Shown here: positions 16,169 through 24,118 of the stretch, in pieces
Numbering within the stretch: position 1 is the stretch's first letter
How the letters are laid out: each line of letters starts with the position of its first letter
DNA from: JANXQG01 sp963775975
Lineage (GTDB): Bacteria; Planctomycetota; Planctomycetia; Pirellulales; Thermoguttaceae
DNA length: 64,000 nucleotides
Direction: 5' to 3'
Assembly: GCA_963775975.1 (NCBI GenBank)
Contig: CAVZKX010000003.1
Coordinates: 372,001 to 436,000, forward strand
Notes under the pieces: model-generated
What the model was told of the DNA's origin: nothing
What the model saw: the letters and a program-made list of their open reading frames with translations, nothing else
Databases searched by the model: none
Made by a program: the position numbers and the translations under genes

Positions 16169-16444
16169 ATGACAATGACAATCGACATCGCCGATGATCT
16201 GGAAACTCGAATCCGACAACGCGCCGCGCAGCAAGGCGTTGACGTAGGGGAGTACATCAGTCGTACGCTTCAAGAGCATCTGCGCGGGCGGACGGCGCGG
16301 AGACTCGACATCTTTCCGGCGAGGAATCGCGACTGCTCGAGGAAATCAATCTTGGTTTGCCGGAATCGACCTGGCAGCGATACCGGGAACTCATCCAAAG
16401 GCGCCAGGCGGACTCACTTGCGGCGTCGGAACAGGCCGAGCTAA
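16169..16444 (+). CDS. Small ribbon-helix-helix-like protein, N-terminal part (frameshifted)
   Basis: The first 45 residues (MTMTIDIADDLETRIRQRAA, QQGVDVGEYISRTLQEHLRG) look like a ribbon-helix-helix DNA-binding or antitoxin domain: one beta strand, then two helices. After about residue 47 the frame turns to Arg-rich nonsense, while the neighbouring frame supplies LSGEESRLLEEINLGLPEST and the rest of the protein (to 16578). A one-base indel near 16300 would restore a protein of about 136 residues. Proteins with this architecture are commonly found just before HNH nuclease genes, as here. Confidence 0.7.
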   Translation: MTMTIDIADDLETRIRQRAAQQGVDVGEYISRTLQEHLRGRTARRLDIFPARNRDCSRKSILVCRNRPGSDTGNSSKGARRTHLRRRNRPS

Positions 16445-16578
16445 TCGGCATCTCGGATCAGATTGAAGAATTGGACGCTCACCGAGCGCAGCGGCTGGTA
16501 GAACTGGCCCGAGTTCGCAAGGTGCCGCTGACCGCCCTCATGGAGCAATTGGGTATCAAGGCGCGACCCTATGCCTAA
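16357..16578 (+). CDS. C-terminal part of the ribbon-helix-helix-like protein
   Basis: This frame reads MPESTWQRYRELIQRRQADS, then LAASEQAELIGISDQIEELD and VPLTALMEQLGI. It is an all-helical segment that follows LSGEESRLLEEINLG in the same frame before the formal ATG, so it is most likely the second half of the gene beginning at 16169. Its stop codon overlaps the start of the HNH nuclease gene (ATG at 16571, stop at 16576-16578), which points to translational coupling of the two. Confidence 0.65.
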   Translation: MPESTWQRYRELIQRRQADSLAASEQAELIGISDQIEELDAHRAQRLVELARVRKVPLTALMEQLGIKARPYA

Positions 16579-17005
16579 AGGCCGGGTTAGCGAGCAAGAC
16601 AAACGGGTTGTGGCGGCGCGTGCGGGCGGATGCTGTGAATACTGCCGCTCGCAGGCACGGTTTTCCTCCGATTCGTTTTCGATCGAGCACATCGTGCCGC
16701 GAGCCCGCGGAGGGGCGTCCGATCCGACGAACCTCGCTTTGTCGTGCCAAGGCTGCAATAACCGCAAATTCACTGCCACAGACGCGATTGACCCGTCCAC
16801 CGGCGAGCTGACGCCGCTCTACAATCCGCGCGAGCACCGCTGGAGCGAGCATTTTGCGTGGAATGATGACTTTACGGCGCTGATTGGACTGACGCCGACT
16901 GGACGTGCAACGATCGTGAAGCTCGTATTGAATCGGGCGGCCGTCGTAAATCTTCGGCGCGTGCTGCGTGAAGCGGATGAACATCCTCCGATTTCGCCCG
17001 GCTGA
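16571..17005 (+). CDS. HNH endonuclease
   Basis: This 144-residue protein carries a zinc-binding HNH domain: CCEYC (residues 21-25), SIEHIVPRARGGASDPTNLA with the catalytic His, and SCQGCNNRK. The tail (HAEWNDDFTALIGLTPTGRATIV-like text, ending in VNLRRVLREADEHPP) is typical of the short stand-alone HNH family found in Planctomycetes and Cyanobacteria. It probably cuts DNA. It overlaps the preceding small helical protein by 8 bases, suggesting that protein is its partner or regulator. Its biological role (mobile, defence or repair) is unknown. Confidence 0.88.
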   Translation: MPKGRVSEQDKRVVAARAGGCCEYCRSQARFSSDSFSIEHIVPRARGGASDPTNLALSCQGCNNRKFTATDAIDPSTGELTPLYNPREHRWSEHFAWNDDFTALIGLTPTGRATIVKLVLNRAAVVNLRRVLREADEHPPISPG

Positions 17006-17087
17006 CCGGCACAATGACGGAAACTAGTGAAAAAAGAGGAAGGCAATGGTGGGTCTTCGCTGCGCTCGACACCACCCTACGCGCTCA

Positions 17088-17126
17088 GCCCTCACCCCCT
17101 GCCCCTCTCCCGGAAGGAGAGGGGAG
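17088..17126. repeat. Palindromic repeat family A, copy 3 (intergenic)
   Basis: This reads GCCCTCACCCCCTGCCCC, then TCTCCCGGAAGGAGAGGGGAG. It is the same hairpin as in the adaptor and kinase genes, here between the HNH and HIT genes. Confidence 0.85.
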
Positions 17127-17173
17127 ATTCTGTGGGAAGGCGGTCTATGCGGATTGCGTCGTTACCGTCGCAA

Positions 17174-17515
17174 TCAGCCCGGCGGCCAGGACATCGCTCG
17201 GCCGCCGAGCATATGGAAGTGCAGATGCGGGACGCTCTGGCCGGCATCGGGGCCGGAGTTAATGACGACGCGATAGCCGCCCGACAGGTTTCGCGCGGCG
17301 GCTAGCTTTTGGATGACGACCAGAAGATGGCCCAGTAGTGCCGCGTCGGATTCGACCAGGTCGGCTAGCGAGGCGATTTCTTTCTTGGGAATGACCAGGA
17401 TGTGGACGGGGGCCTGGGGATTCACGTCCTCGAAGGCCAGGCAGAGGTCGTCATCATGGACGATCTTGGCGGGGATCTCGCGGTCGATGATGCGTTTGAA
17501 GATGGTTTTGCTCAT
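17174..17515 (-). CDS. HIT-family nucleotide hydrolase (HinT-like)
   Basis: This 113-residue protein is a histidine-triad hydrolase of the HinT type, which removes AMP or similar groups from phosphoramidate and nucleotide conjugates. It begins MSKTIFKRIIDREIPAKIVH, has FEDVNPQAPVHILVIPKKEI and ends with the catalytic triad HLHFHMLGG (residues 97-105) and GRAMSWPPG. Length and motifs are complete. The ATG lies about 50 bases after the Trm112-like gene on the same strand, with a palindromic repeat between them. Confidence 0.95.
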   Translation of the reverse strand: MSKTIFKRIIDREIPAKIVHDDDLCLAFEDVNPQAPVHILVIPKKEIASLADLVESDAALLGHLLVVIQKLAAARNLSGGYRVVINSGPDAGQSVPHLHFHMLGGRAMSWPPG

Positions 17516-17552
17516 GGCGTGGGAAACCTTGGTTTGTGATTCGATTCTTGCC

Positions 17553-17598
17553 GTGGGGCAGGTTGCTAACCTGCCGGCAGGTTGGCAATCTGCCCCAC
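17553..17598. repeat. Palindromic repeat family B overlapping the end of the Trm112-like gene
   Basis: The sequence GTGGGGCAGGTTGC...TAACCTGCC|GGCAGGTT...CTGCCCCAC is a nearly perfect palindrome of 46 bases. On the minus strand it is translated in part as the C-terminal residues VGQIANLPAG of the Trm112-like protein, so the present stop codon comes from the repeat. Confidence 0.8.
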
Positions 17599-17838
17599 GA
17601 CAATGGCTTCGTCGGGCAGGAGGATGGGAATCTCGTCCACGATAGGATACAGCACGCGGCCATCCGCGCGGAGCAGGCCGCCGTCCAAGGGCCGCGAGAT
17701 GGCCTGCCCGCCCGCGTTTTTCAGTTCCCCGCGGGCAATCGATTGATTGAGCCGCACGATAAGGGCAGCATCGGCAAAAAGCAGAGGCGTATGATCTTGC
17801 GGGCAGACGAGCAAGTCAAGTGGAAGGCAGGATTGCAT
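17566..17838 (-). CDS. Trm112/UPF0434-family protein
   Basis: The 90-residue protein begins MQSCLPLDLLVCPQDHTPLL and carries GGLLRADGRVLYPIVDEIPI, the hallmark of the Trm112/UPF0434 family, small zinc-ribbon-like proteins that act as activating partners of methyltransferases in many organisms. The zinc ligands are incomplete (CPQD in place of CPxC). The last eight or so residues derive from a palindromic repeat (17553-17598), so the original C-terminus was altered. It is upstream of the HIT gene on the same strand. Confidence 0.85.
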   Translation of the reverse strand: MQSCLPLDLLVCPQDHTPLLFADAALIVRLNQSIARGELKNAGGQAISRPLDGGLLRADGRVLYPIVDEIPILLPDEAIVVGQIANLPAG

Positions 17839-17991
17839 CGTTCTTCCTTTGTGTTCTCTGTGCTCTCTCGCGGCTTAATTGGATTTTTGCCGCGAAAGGA
17901 CGCAAAGATCGCAAAAGTTCGTAAGCGTGTTGCCCGTGCCCGTCATTTGTCGGTCCACGCGCATGTCGTCTTCCTCCTCTGGTAATTCCGC

Positions 17992-18495
17992 TCACTCCGC
18001 GCCGCCCATTCCCTGCACCTCGCGGCGCACGTCCTCGCGGGTCATCCGCACTTGCATCACCGGCAGCTCGGGATCGGGCAGCTCCTCTTCCTCCGGGCTG
18101 TCGGCCATGACGCGATCGACTTCCTGCTCGAGGGCTTCCAGCCAGGCGGGCACGTCAAAACCGGCGCCGGAGACTTCGCGGGTGAAATCTTCCAGGCCGG
18201 CCTCCAGGCGCGAGAAGCTCGTCGGTTCGCCGGCGGGCACATCCACAGGATTCGATCTGCCCGGCGCTTCTTCCATCGCCGGGCCAATCAAGGCGCATAA
18301 GCGATCGACCAAGAGCGGGCGGACGAAGCGTTCGCCGAGGCGATCGGCGATGCTCGGCAGCCTCATGCCGTACTTGCGATTGAGCTTGTTGAACTTTTTC
18401 AGGTGGTCGTCGGCGATGCTCGCGGTCCGCTCGGCGACGGCCGCCCGCCAGAACGTCGGCCGCTTCGTCGTGGCCGCCGCGGACGAGCACTTCAT
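17992..18495 (-). CDS. C-terminal part of a large hypothetical protein, displaced into another frame
   Basis: From about 18460 downwards this frame reads AAVAERTASIADDHLKKFNK, then LNRKYGMRLPSIADRLGERF, FVRPLLVDRLCALIGPAMEE and an acidic tail ending MQVRMTREDVRREVQGMGG. The text before residue 15 is out of frame. It is the natural continuation of the gene at 18155-22027, whose own frame becomes Arg-rich nonsense at the same place. The function is unknown. Confidence 0.75.
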   Translation of the reverse strand: MKCSSAAATTKRPTFWRAAVAERTASIADDHLKKFNKLNRKYGMRLPSIADRLGERFVRPLLVDRLCALIGPAMEEAPGRSNPVDVPAGEPTSFSRLEAGLEDFTREVSGAGFDVPAWLEALEQEVDRVMADSPEEEELPDPELPVMQVRMTREDVRREVQGMGGAE

Positions 18496-21400
18496 GAGCG
18501 AGAACGACCGGCAGGAGGTTCCAGGCGACGCGGTCGTAGCTGGCGCGGAGCCGCAGGTAGTCCAAGAGCGTGTAGAGCATGTCGCCGCGGTCGGATTGCG
18601 TGGTCGTGCTGTTGTAATCGACGTACTCGGAGTAGTTTTCCACGACGGCTTCCAGGGCGACGGTGAGCCAGCGAACGGCCTCTTCGCGCGGCAGGCGGTC
18701 GCCGAGATCGTCCAACAGCCGGAAGAGTTCTTCCTCCTCTTGCTCCTCGCCGAGCGAGGTCAGCCAGGCTTCGACGCCCTGATGGAGAATGCCGCGGAGG
18801 TTGCCGTGGTTCATGAAGCGCTGTGTGAAGAGTTCGCGGCCGTACTGTTCGATGAACTTCTTCAGCTCGGTCCAGGGACCGCGGTTGTTGACCTGCTCGA
18901 GCACGCTGAGCCGCACGCCGCGGCTATGCACCAGCCAGGCGCGAAGCAGGGCTTCGGTGGATTGCTCCAGGAATTCTATCAGTTCGCTGTCGTTGCCAGT
19001 CTCGCCGACTTCGGTCCACCCCTCGCTCGCCGCCACCAGGGCGCGGACGATCGCCCGGCAGCCGATCTTGAACATCTGGTCGAACTCGGTGATCGCGCCG
19101 GGGCCGACGGGATGATTCGCTTCCATCTCCTGGATGGTCGTGATGAGCTGCATCGTTTCCTGCAAGAGGCCCAACCGCGGCAGATAGGAAAGCAGGCGGC
19201 GGAGCACGGCTTGCAAGCCTCGCGAGGCGACGATGTCCTTGGGCCGGCCGCTGCGGGCGAGGGCCACATAGAGCAGCGTCTGCTCGCTGAGAGCCGAGAT
19301 CAACGTCCGCCAGACCTTGCGCACGCCCTTGGCGTCGCCGCGGAGCACGGCCTTCATCGCCGCTTCGGCGGGGCCTTCCCACGCCTCTTGCCCCTCGGTC
19401 TCGTTTTGCCGGTTCATCACCGCGCGGATCAGCCGCACGGCATCGCTTGTTTCCACGCAAGCGGCGATGATCTGCTCCAGCAGCATTTCCTTGACGCTGC
19501 GGCGGCGCTCGAACTCCACCAGCGCTTCCTGCGTGCCGCGCGGGGACGGGATGCGATACCGCGCGACGGCCGCCATGAGATCGAGAAGTTCCTGGCGATT
19601 CTTCGCCGCCTGCTCCAGCCACGCGGTCAGCACCGGCTCGCGGAGCGTTTCGGGCACTGTGGCTTCTGTGTTTGAACCGCTGAACGAGGCTACCGCCGCC
19701 AACTTCCATAGTTGCGGCAAGGTCGAAAGAAACGTCAGCCGCCCGACGATCCGTTCGGCCTCGCCCACCAGTTCGAAATCGGTGGCCTGGCCGCCGGTAT
19801 CGCCGCCTTCGCCCTCGAGCATTTCGCCTTCGACGTCGTCCTCGGTGCTGCCGCGGAAGGTCACGCCTTCGTAGGCCGCGCCATAAATGTCGTCGTCTTC
19901 GTCCTCATCGGCCGCGCGGTCCGTTTCGTCCTCGCCCAACTCGAAGCGGGGCACTTCCCAAAGCTCCTCGGCGTTGGCTTCCAGGTAATCGAGGAACTTC
20001 CGCGCCTGCACCCAGCGATCCTGGGCGGAGCGGTTGTCGGCGCCGCCGGCGGGAGCGGCGTGGCCGTCCTCGCCGTCATCCCACAGATCTTGCATCCAAT
20101 CGAGCGCCAGATCGTGGAAGGAGTAATCTTCGTCGGCCAGCGGGATCGAGTCGGCCTGACTGAGCCATTGCACCAACAGCGCCATCGCGGCCACGGAGCT
20201 TCGCTGCTCGAGCAAGGCATCGACCACCAAGGCGTAGGCCTTGGCGGTGCGGAATTGCTCGGCCCGATCGCGCCAAAAGGCCAGATCGCCCGATGCGGCG
20301 CCGGCCGCGTGCCACGCCCGCAACGCGGCCGAGACGTGGTCCGCGGAATCGCGAGACTCTCGGGCGGAAAAGCTCTCCACGGAGGCGACCTCGGTCGTGG
20401 CGAACTTGTCCCACCAGTCGGCCAAGGCATCCAACCGTTGCGTGATCTGTCCTTCGATCCGGCCGCTGCCGACCGCCGCGGCCTCCTTCTGGACCTGTAC
20501 GCCGACGGTAAAAATGCTGCCCACGATGCCGATCAATTCGTCAATGCGATGATCGTATACGCTATTCTCAGGCGACGGGAACAGGCCGTACTGCCCGCCG
20601 AAGCCTAAGATGTTCCACGGATCGACCAGCGCTCCGCACTCGATGCCGCGGTGCAGCACGGCGATCGATTCTTCCAGCAGGCCGGCCGCCTTATCCAGCT
20701 TGGGCACCGGGTCGTCGCCGGCGGGCTGCTTGCCGGCCGCCGCGTCGTGTACCGCCTCAATCGCCAGATGGGCTGTGGTCAGCAGGCAGTGGATGTCGCA
20801 CTTCAACCGCGCCGAAGCGACCGGCACGACACGGGCCTGCCGCTGGGCCGCCTCGGTGTAGCCCATCCGCGCGAAAAGTTCCGCCAGGTGGACGTGCTGC
20901 AACTGCTCTGCTCGGCGGCGGGCGAGATGCTGGTTGAAGTGCTGCCGCACGCCGCCGAAGGGCTGCCGCACCGTGACCGCCTCGGCGCGGAGCCGCTCGC
21001 CGTGCGGGCCCTTCAACTCCGCCAACAAATGTTCGTAAAACGAATCGCGATAAACGGCGATCTGCTGCACGAGCGAGGCCAGGGTCGTGCTCGAATCGTG
21101 GGCGTCCGGCTGGTTGCCGCTGATCCGCGAGCCCATCAAGATCGTGCCCGCCAACACGGCCGCCGCTTCATAGAGCGTCTCTTCGTACGACAAGCGGCCG
21201 CGGTGCTCGACCCGCTCCAGCATGGCGTCCAACGAGACCTGCTGCACGATGAAGCGACGGCAGCGGCCGGCGTTGTCCAGCTTGCCCAGGTCCCACTGGC
21301 CGAAGAGATAATTCGGCCGCTTGTTGACCGGATGATCGAAGTCGTAGGCTCGTGGATCGACTGCTAATTCCTCCAGCAGCCGCAGGTCGAACATTGATTC

Positions 21401-22027
21401 GAATTGCAGCGAGGCGTCGATGCGGGCGAGGATTTCCAGTGCCCGCGAGACCAGGTCGTGATACCGCCCCACGGCGACGCCTGCCCCGCAAATAAAAAGT
21501 GGAATCGGCCGTACCCATTCGTGCGCGTATGGCTGAATCTTTTGCTGTGTGCGGAGCAAGGCGACCGGGCGGTGGCCGAGGTAGTCGTTCAAAAGTGCGA
21601 TACTGCCGCGGACGATGCGTTCCGTTTGTTCCCACGGCGCCCCCTGTTGCAGCACGGCCTCGCAGACGCGGCCGACGAAAAGCGGCTGAAAGAGCGATTC
21701 GTCCGTCTGATGAAAGAGCAGGTCGCTATGGAACTGTCGATAGCCCGGCAGCGCTTTGTCAAAGACTAGCCCCAGCACGGCCTCAGCCTGCTCGACCTCG
21801 CGGAAGGCGTCGCTGCTGCCGCGGAGGTCGTGGAGCGTCTTAGCCAGGAAACGATGGACCGCCTTCCACGTCGGCTCGACACGCTCGGGCGAGGCGTCCA
21901 ACACCTCAAAGAGGTGGTTTATGTTCTTTAAGAACCGGGGATCTGGCGAGCCGGACGAGAAGTTGAGGTATCCGACAACCTCCTGCGCGGTTTTTGCGGC
22001 ATTGGGCCCCAGTTCTGATTGTTCCAT
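18155..22027 (-). CDS. Very large hypothetical protein (about 1,345 residues when joined)
   Basis: The start MEQSELGPNAAKTAQEVVGY at 22027 is preferred over an in-frame ATG 72 bases upstream because the extension looks non-coding. The protein is all-helical, acidic and without signal peptide or clear membrane helices, apart from one apolar segment (PIPLFICGAGVAVG). A very acidic, low-complexity stretch (DRAADEDEDDDIYGAAYEGV) sits about two thirds along. No known domain was recognised; it resembles large uncharacterised proteins typical of Pirellulales. Near 18,450 the frame shifts and the C-terminal 150 residues continue in another frame (17992-18495). It stands alone on the minus strand with no obvious operon partner. 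Confidence 0.82.
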   Translation of the reverse strand: MEQSELGPNAAKTAQEVVGYLNFSSGSPDPRFLKNINHLFEVLDASPERVEPTWKAVHRFLAKTLHDLRGSSDAFREVEQAEAVLGLVFDKALPGYRQFHSDLLFHQTDESLFQPLFVGRVCEAVLQQGAPWEQTERIVRGSIALLNDYLGHRPVALLRTQQKIQPYAHEWVRPIPLFICGAGVAVGRYHDLVSRALEILARIDASLQFESMFDLRLLEELAVDPRAYDFDHPVNKRPNYLFGQWDLGKLDNAGRCRRFIVQQVSLDAMLERVEHRGRLSYEETLYEAAAVLAGTILMGSRISGNQPDAHDSSTTLASLVQQIAVYRDSFYEHLLAELKGPHGERLRAEAVTVRQPFGGVRQHFNQHLARRRAEQLQHVHLAELFARMGYTEAAQRQARVVPVASARLKCDIHCLLTTAHLAIEAVHDAAAGKQPAGDDPVPKLDKAAGLLEESIAVLHRGIECGALVDPWNILGFGGQYGLFPSPENSVYDHRIDELIGIVGSIFTVGVQVQKEAAAVGSGRIEGQITQRLDALADWWDKFATTEVASVESFSARESRDSADHVSAALRAWHAAGAASGDLAFWRDRAEQFRTAKAYALVVDALLEQRSSVAAMALLVQWLSQADSIPLADEDYSFHDLALDWMQDLWDDGEDGHAAPAGGADNRSAQDRWVQARKFLDYLEANAEELWEVPRFELGEDETDRAADEDEDDDIYGAAYEGVTFRGSTEDDVEGEMLEGEGGDTGGQATDFELVGEAERIVGRLTFLSTLPQLWKLAAVASFSGSNTEATVPETLREPVLTAWLEQAAKNRQELLDLMAAVARYRIPSPRGTQEALVEFERRRSVKEMLLEQIIAACVETSDAVRLIRAVMNRQNETEGQEAWEGPAEAAMKAVLRGDAKGVRKVWRTLISALSEQTLLYVALARSGRPKDIVASRGLQAVLRRLLSYLPRLGLLQETMQLITTIQEMEANHPVGPGAITEFDQMFKIGCRAIVRALVAASEGWTEVGETGNDSELIEFLEQSTEALLRAWLVHSRGVRLSVLEQVNNRGPWTELKKFIEQYGRELFTQRFMNHGNLRGILHQGVEAWLTSLGEEQEEEELFRLLDDLGDRLPREEAVRWLTVALEAVVENYSEYVDYNSTTTQSDRGDMLYTLLDYLRLRASYDRVAWNLLPVVLAHEVLVRGGHDEAADVLAGGRRRADREHRRRPPEKVQQAQSQVRHEAAEHRRSPRRTLRPPALGRSLMRLDWPGDGRSAGQIESCGCARRRTDELLAPGGRPGRFHPRSLRRRF

Positions 22028-22235
22028 GCAATTTCTCCGCCGAATACCGGCCCAACGCCCAAGCAATTGGAGCGGCATTTCGACCCGAAGCGTAAGCACC
22101 GTAAGGACTTACAACCTGGGCCATCGATCACTTTCGCTTCAATTCTGCGCCGGCAACTGAATGTATTCTAGGAAACGAGCAGAGAATTTGTTAGGACCCC
22201 ACTCCTTTGAGTGGACGAGCAATTCGACCATTACC

Positions 22236-22255
22236 AACTTGATATATATCAAGTT
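22236..22255. promoter_or_regulatory. 20-bp perfect palindrome, probable operator of the toxin-antitoxin pair
   Basis: AACTTGATATATATCAAGTT is perfectly self-complementary and ends 56 bases before the start of the first gene of an MqsA-type module. MqsA-like antitoxins repress their own operons by binding palindromes with AACC/T...AGGTT-type half sites, so this is a good autoregulation site. It also lies in an AT-rich patch in a GC-rich region, as promoters do. Confidence 0.75.
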
Positions 22256-22311
22256 ACTGCATAAGCTTATTTGACGGAAAGGACAGCTCGCGTCGAGACC
22301 CAGAAGAGAAG

Positions 22312-22650
22312 ATGCCGCAACTGGATGATGCCGAGACTATCCGCAAACTGCGGCTAGCCGTCGAGGAATGGAACAGCGGCGGGGTCCTCTGGAAGCAGCT
22401 TGCGGCTGAATGGGTCCGCAGAAACCTGGAGAGTGTTACACAACAGGCGGTAAACGAATTGATCCTTCAACACATTGCGAGCAGCGGCAGGATTGATCAA
22501 GTCAAAGAGACCCGAGAAGAGTATCTGCATTTCGAGTTTCATTACGACTTCCGAATACCCGTACTTGATAGAACCGTTTACATCGAAACGACGCTGACCG
22601 AGCACGCGATGGGGCCCGTCGTAACGATTGTAAACATTCACGACGTATAG
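22312..22650 (+). CDS. Putative toxin partner of an MqsA-type antitoxin
   Basis: This 112-residue protein starts MPQLDDAETIRKLRLAVEEW, continues NSGGVLWKQLAAEWVRRNLE and ends VYIETTLTEHAMGPVVTIVN, IHDV. It has no signal or membrane part. I do not recognise an established toxin family; it is not obviously MqsR or RelE-like. Its place directly ahead of an MqsA-type antitoxin (10 bases apart, same strand), behind a palindromic operator, suggests it is the cognate toxin or a third component. The assignment is by context only. Confidence 0.65.
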   Translation: MPQLDDAETIRKLRLAVEEWNSGGVLWKQLAAEWVRRNLESVTQQAVNELILQHIASSGRIDQVKETREEYLHFEFHYDFRIPVLDRTVYIETTLTEHAMGPVVTIVNIHDV

Positions 22651-22660
22651 GATCCGAACG

Positions 22661-23089
22661 ATGACCGAGCATGGCACAAACACGAGTCGGCAGTTTCCGT
22701 ACCCATGTGCGGAATGCGGCAAGCCTGAGGTTGGCCAGGCGGTGATTCCGTACGACGCAGAGGTAAAGCACGACGGCCGCTTGTACCGATTCCACATCCG
22801 CGAATTGCGGGTAAACCGGTGTAATGCTTGCGGTGAAGTCTACTTCGACGCCGCGACCGACGCACAAATCTCTCAGGGCTTGCGAGAACACTTGCAACTG
22901 CTCTCGCCCGACGAGATTCGAGAGGGGCTTCATTCGCTTGGCTTGACGCAGCGCAAATTTGCTGAGCAGACGGGGATTGCGTCGGAGACCATTTCAAGGT
23001 GGCTCAGCGGCGCCTACATTCAGTCACGCGCCATGAATACGTTGATGCGCATGTGCTTTGAGCGCGCAAAGACGACTGCCTCGCGATGA
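22661..23089 (+). CDS. MqsA/YgiT-type antitoxin: zinc finger plus helix-turn-helix
   Basis: This 142-residue protein has an N-terminal zinc ribbon (YPCAECGKP at residues 15-23 and NRCNACGEVYFDAATDAQIS near 53) and a C-terminal Cro/XRE-type helix-turn-helix (LGLTQRKFAEQTGIASETIS, RWLSGAYIQSRAMNTLM). This is the exact layout of MqsA antitoxins, where the zinc half binds the toxin and the HTH half binds the operator. The ATG lies 10 bases after the stop of the preceding gene. The palindrome at 22236-22255 is its likely target. Confidence 0.9.
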   Translation: MTEHGTNTSRQFPYPCAECGKPEVGQAVIPYDAEVKHDGRLYRFHIRELRVNRCNACGEVYFDAATDAQISQGLREHLQLLSPDEIREGLHSLGLTQRKFAEQTGIASETISRWLSGAYIQSRAMNTLMRMCFERAKTTASR

Positions 23090-23095
23090 CTTCGG

Positions 23096-23617
23096 CTACT
23101 TCTCGACAACCGCCTTCAAACTTGCAAGCCCCTTCTCAAAATCCTTGCCGACCATGTCGTCGCAGTTCACGAAGAGGCTGAACGCCTTGAAGAAGAAGTT
23201 GTTCTTGCCGGCCATGCTCCAGCTTACGAGAGTCTGTGCACCCCCGGGGCGGAAGTTGAACTCGGCCGCGTTGGTGGCATGAAAGGGCCGCAGGAATTCC
23301 AGCCGGATGCCTACCAGGCTGCTCGGCTGGCTTTCGATGATTGTCATCTTGCCTGCACCGACCTTTTTATTGCCGTCCCACGCCATCGAAGAGCCGACGC
23401 CGGCCGCCGGGCCTTCGAACGTGCTCTTGGCGTTCGGATCGATCTTCGCCCAGGGTGACCAGTCCTCCCACTTCTTCAACTCGTTCACGCGCGGAAAAAC
23501 TTTCTCCGGCGGCGCGGCGATGACAGCCGATCGCGCGACGACAAATTCGTCTGGCCGTCCGGCGATGACGATGATCAACAGGAATACGATTAACACCAAG
23601 GCGAGAAGGATGGGCAT
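23096..23617 (-). CDS. SRPBCC-family protein with N-terminal membrane anchor
   Basis: The 173-residue protein begins with a membrane helix (MPILLALVLIVFLLIIVIAG) followed by a START/SRPBCC fold: FVVARSAVIAAPPEKVFPRV, NELKKWEDWSPWAKIDPNAK, MTIIESQPSSLVGIRLEFLR and VSWSMAGKNNFFFKAFSLF. Such polyketide-cyclase-like domains bind hydrophobic ligands; the ligand here is unknown. It lies convergent to the MqsA-type gene, with only 6 bases between the two stop codons. Confidence 0.9.
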   Translation of the reverse strand: MPILLALVLIVFLLIIVIAGRPDEFVVARSAVIAAPPEKVFPRVNELKKWEDWSPWAKIDPNAKSTFEGPAAGVGSSMAWDGNKKVGAGKMTIIESQPSSLVGIRLEFLRPFHATNAAEFNFRPGGAQTLVSWSMAGKNNFFFKAFSLFVNCDDMVGKDFEKGLASLKAVVEK

Positions 23618-23665
23618 TTTTGGACGTCCTTTTGCGAAATCAATCCACTGATACCTGAATGTTGT

Positions 23666-24067
23666 TCAGCTCACGAGCGCCGAAAACTTCTTGCGAGCAT
23701 CCCATACAAGATAGAGCGAGCAGACGACGATGATAGGAATCATTACAAGATGCACCGGATCGAGCACATTCCGCGGATAATCGATGAGCAAGTGGAACGC
23801 AATAATGTTCACGATCACCGGGCCAAGGAGCAGTAGACCCAGATTCCGCAGTCTCGGGACCATCACCAATAGCGCGCCGGCGAACTCGAACGTCTTGACA
23901 AACTTCACGTAGCCCGTCGGGCCAAACGCCTGCATGAAATGCTCGGCGGCAGGACTTACTTCGACTTTGGGCTGAGGCATAGGTATGTTGAACAGCACCG
24001 GCACGCTGACCATCAAAAAACAGAGGCCAAGCGCGATGCTGGCGGCGAGAGCGACATATTTTCTCAT
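23666..24067 (-). CDS. DoxX-like small membrane protein
   Basis: The 133-residue protein has four hydrophobic helices and the family's usual sequence features: MRKYVALAASIALGLCFLMV, GYVKFVKTFEFAGALLVMVP, LLGPVIVNIIAFHLLIDYPR and HLVMIPIIVVCSLYLVWDAR. DoxX-type proteins are inner-membrane proteins with poorly defined roles, sometimes linked to redox or quinone-dependent pathways. It follows 48 bases upstream of the SRPBCC gene on the same strand, so the two probably form a small operon. Confidence 0.82.
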   Translation of the reverse strand: MRKYVALAASIALGLCFLMVSVPVLFNIPMPQPKVEVSPAAEHFMQAFGPTGYVKFVKTFEFAGALLVMVPRLRNLGLLLLGPVIVNIIAFHLLIDYPRNVLDPVHLVMIPIIVVCSLYLVWDARKKFSALVS

Positions 24068-24118
24068 GGTGGAACCGATGTTAGCGGCTTCGATGTGACG
24101 GAATCAAGATACCACGTC

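Noticed and set aside
17879..19675. 598-residue open frame on the plus strand opposite the large hypothetical gene
   Set aside because: It covers the strong minus-strand coding signal and shows no domain.
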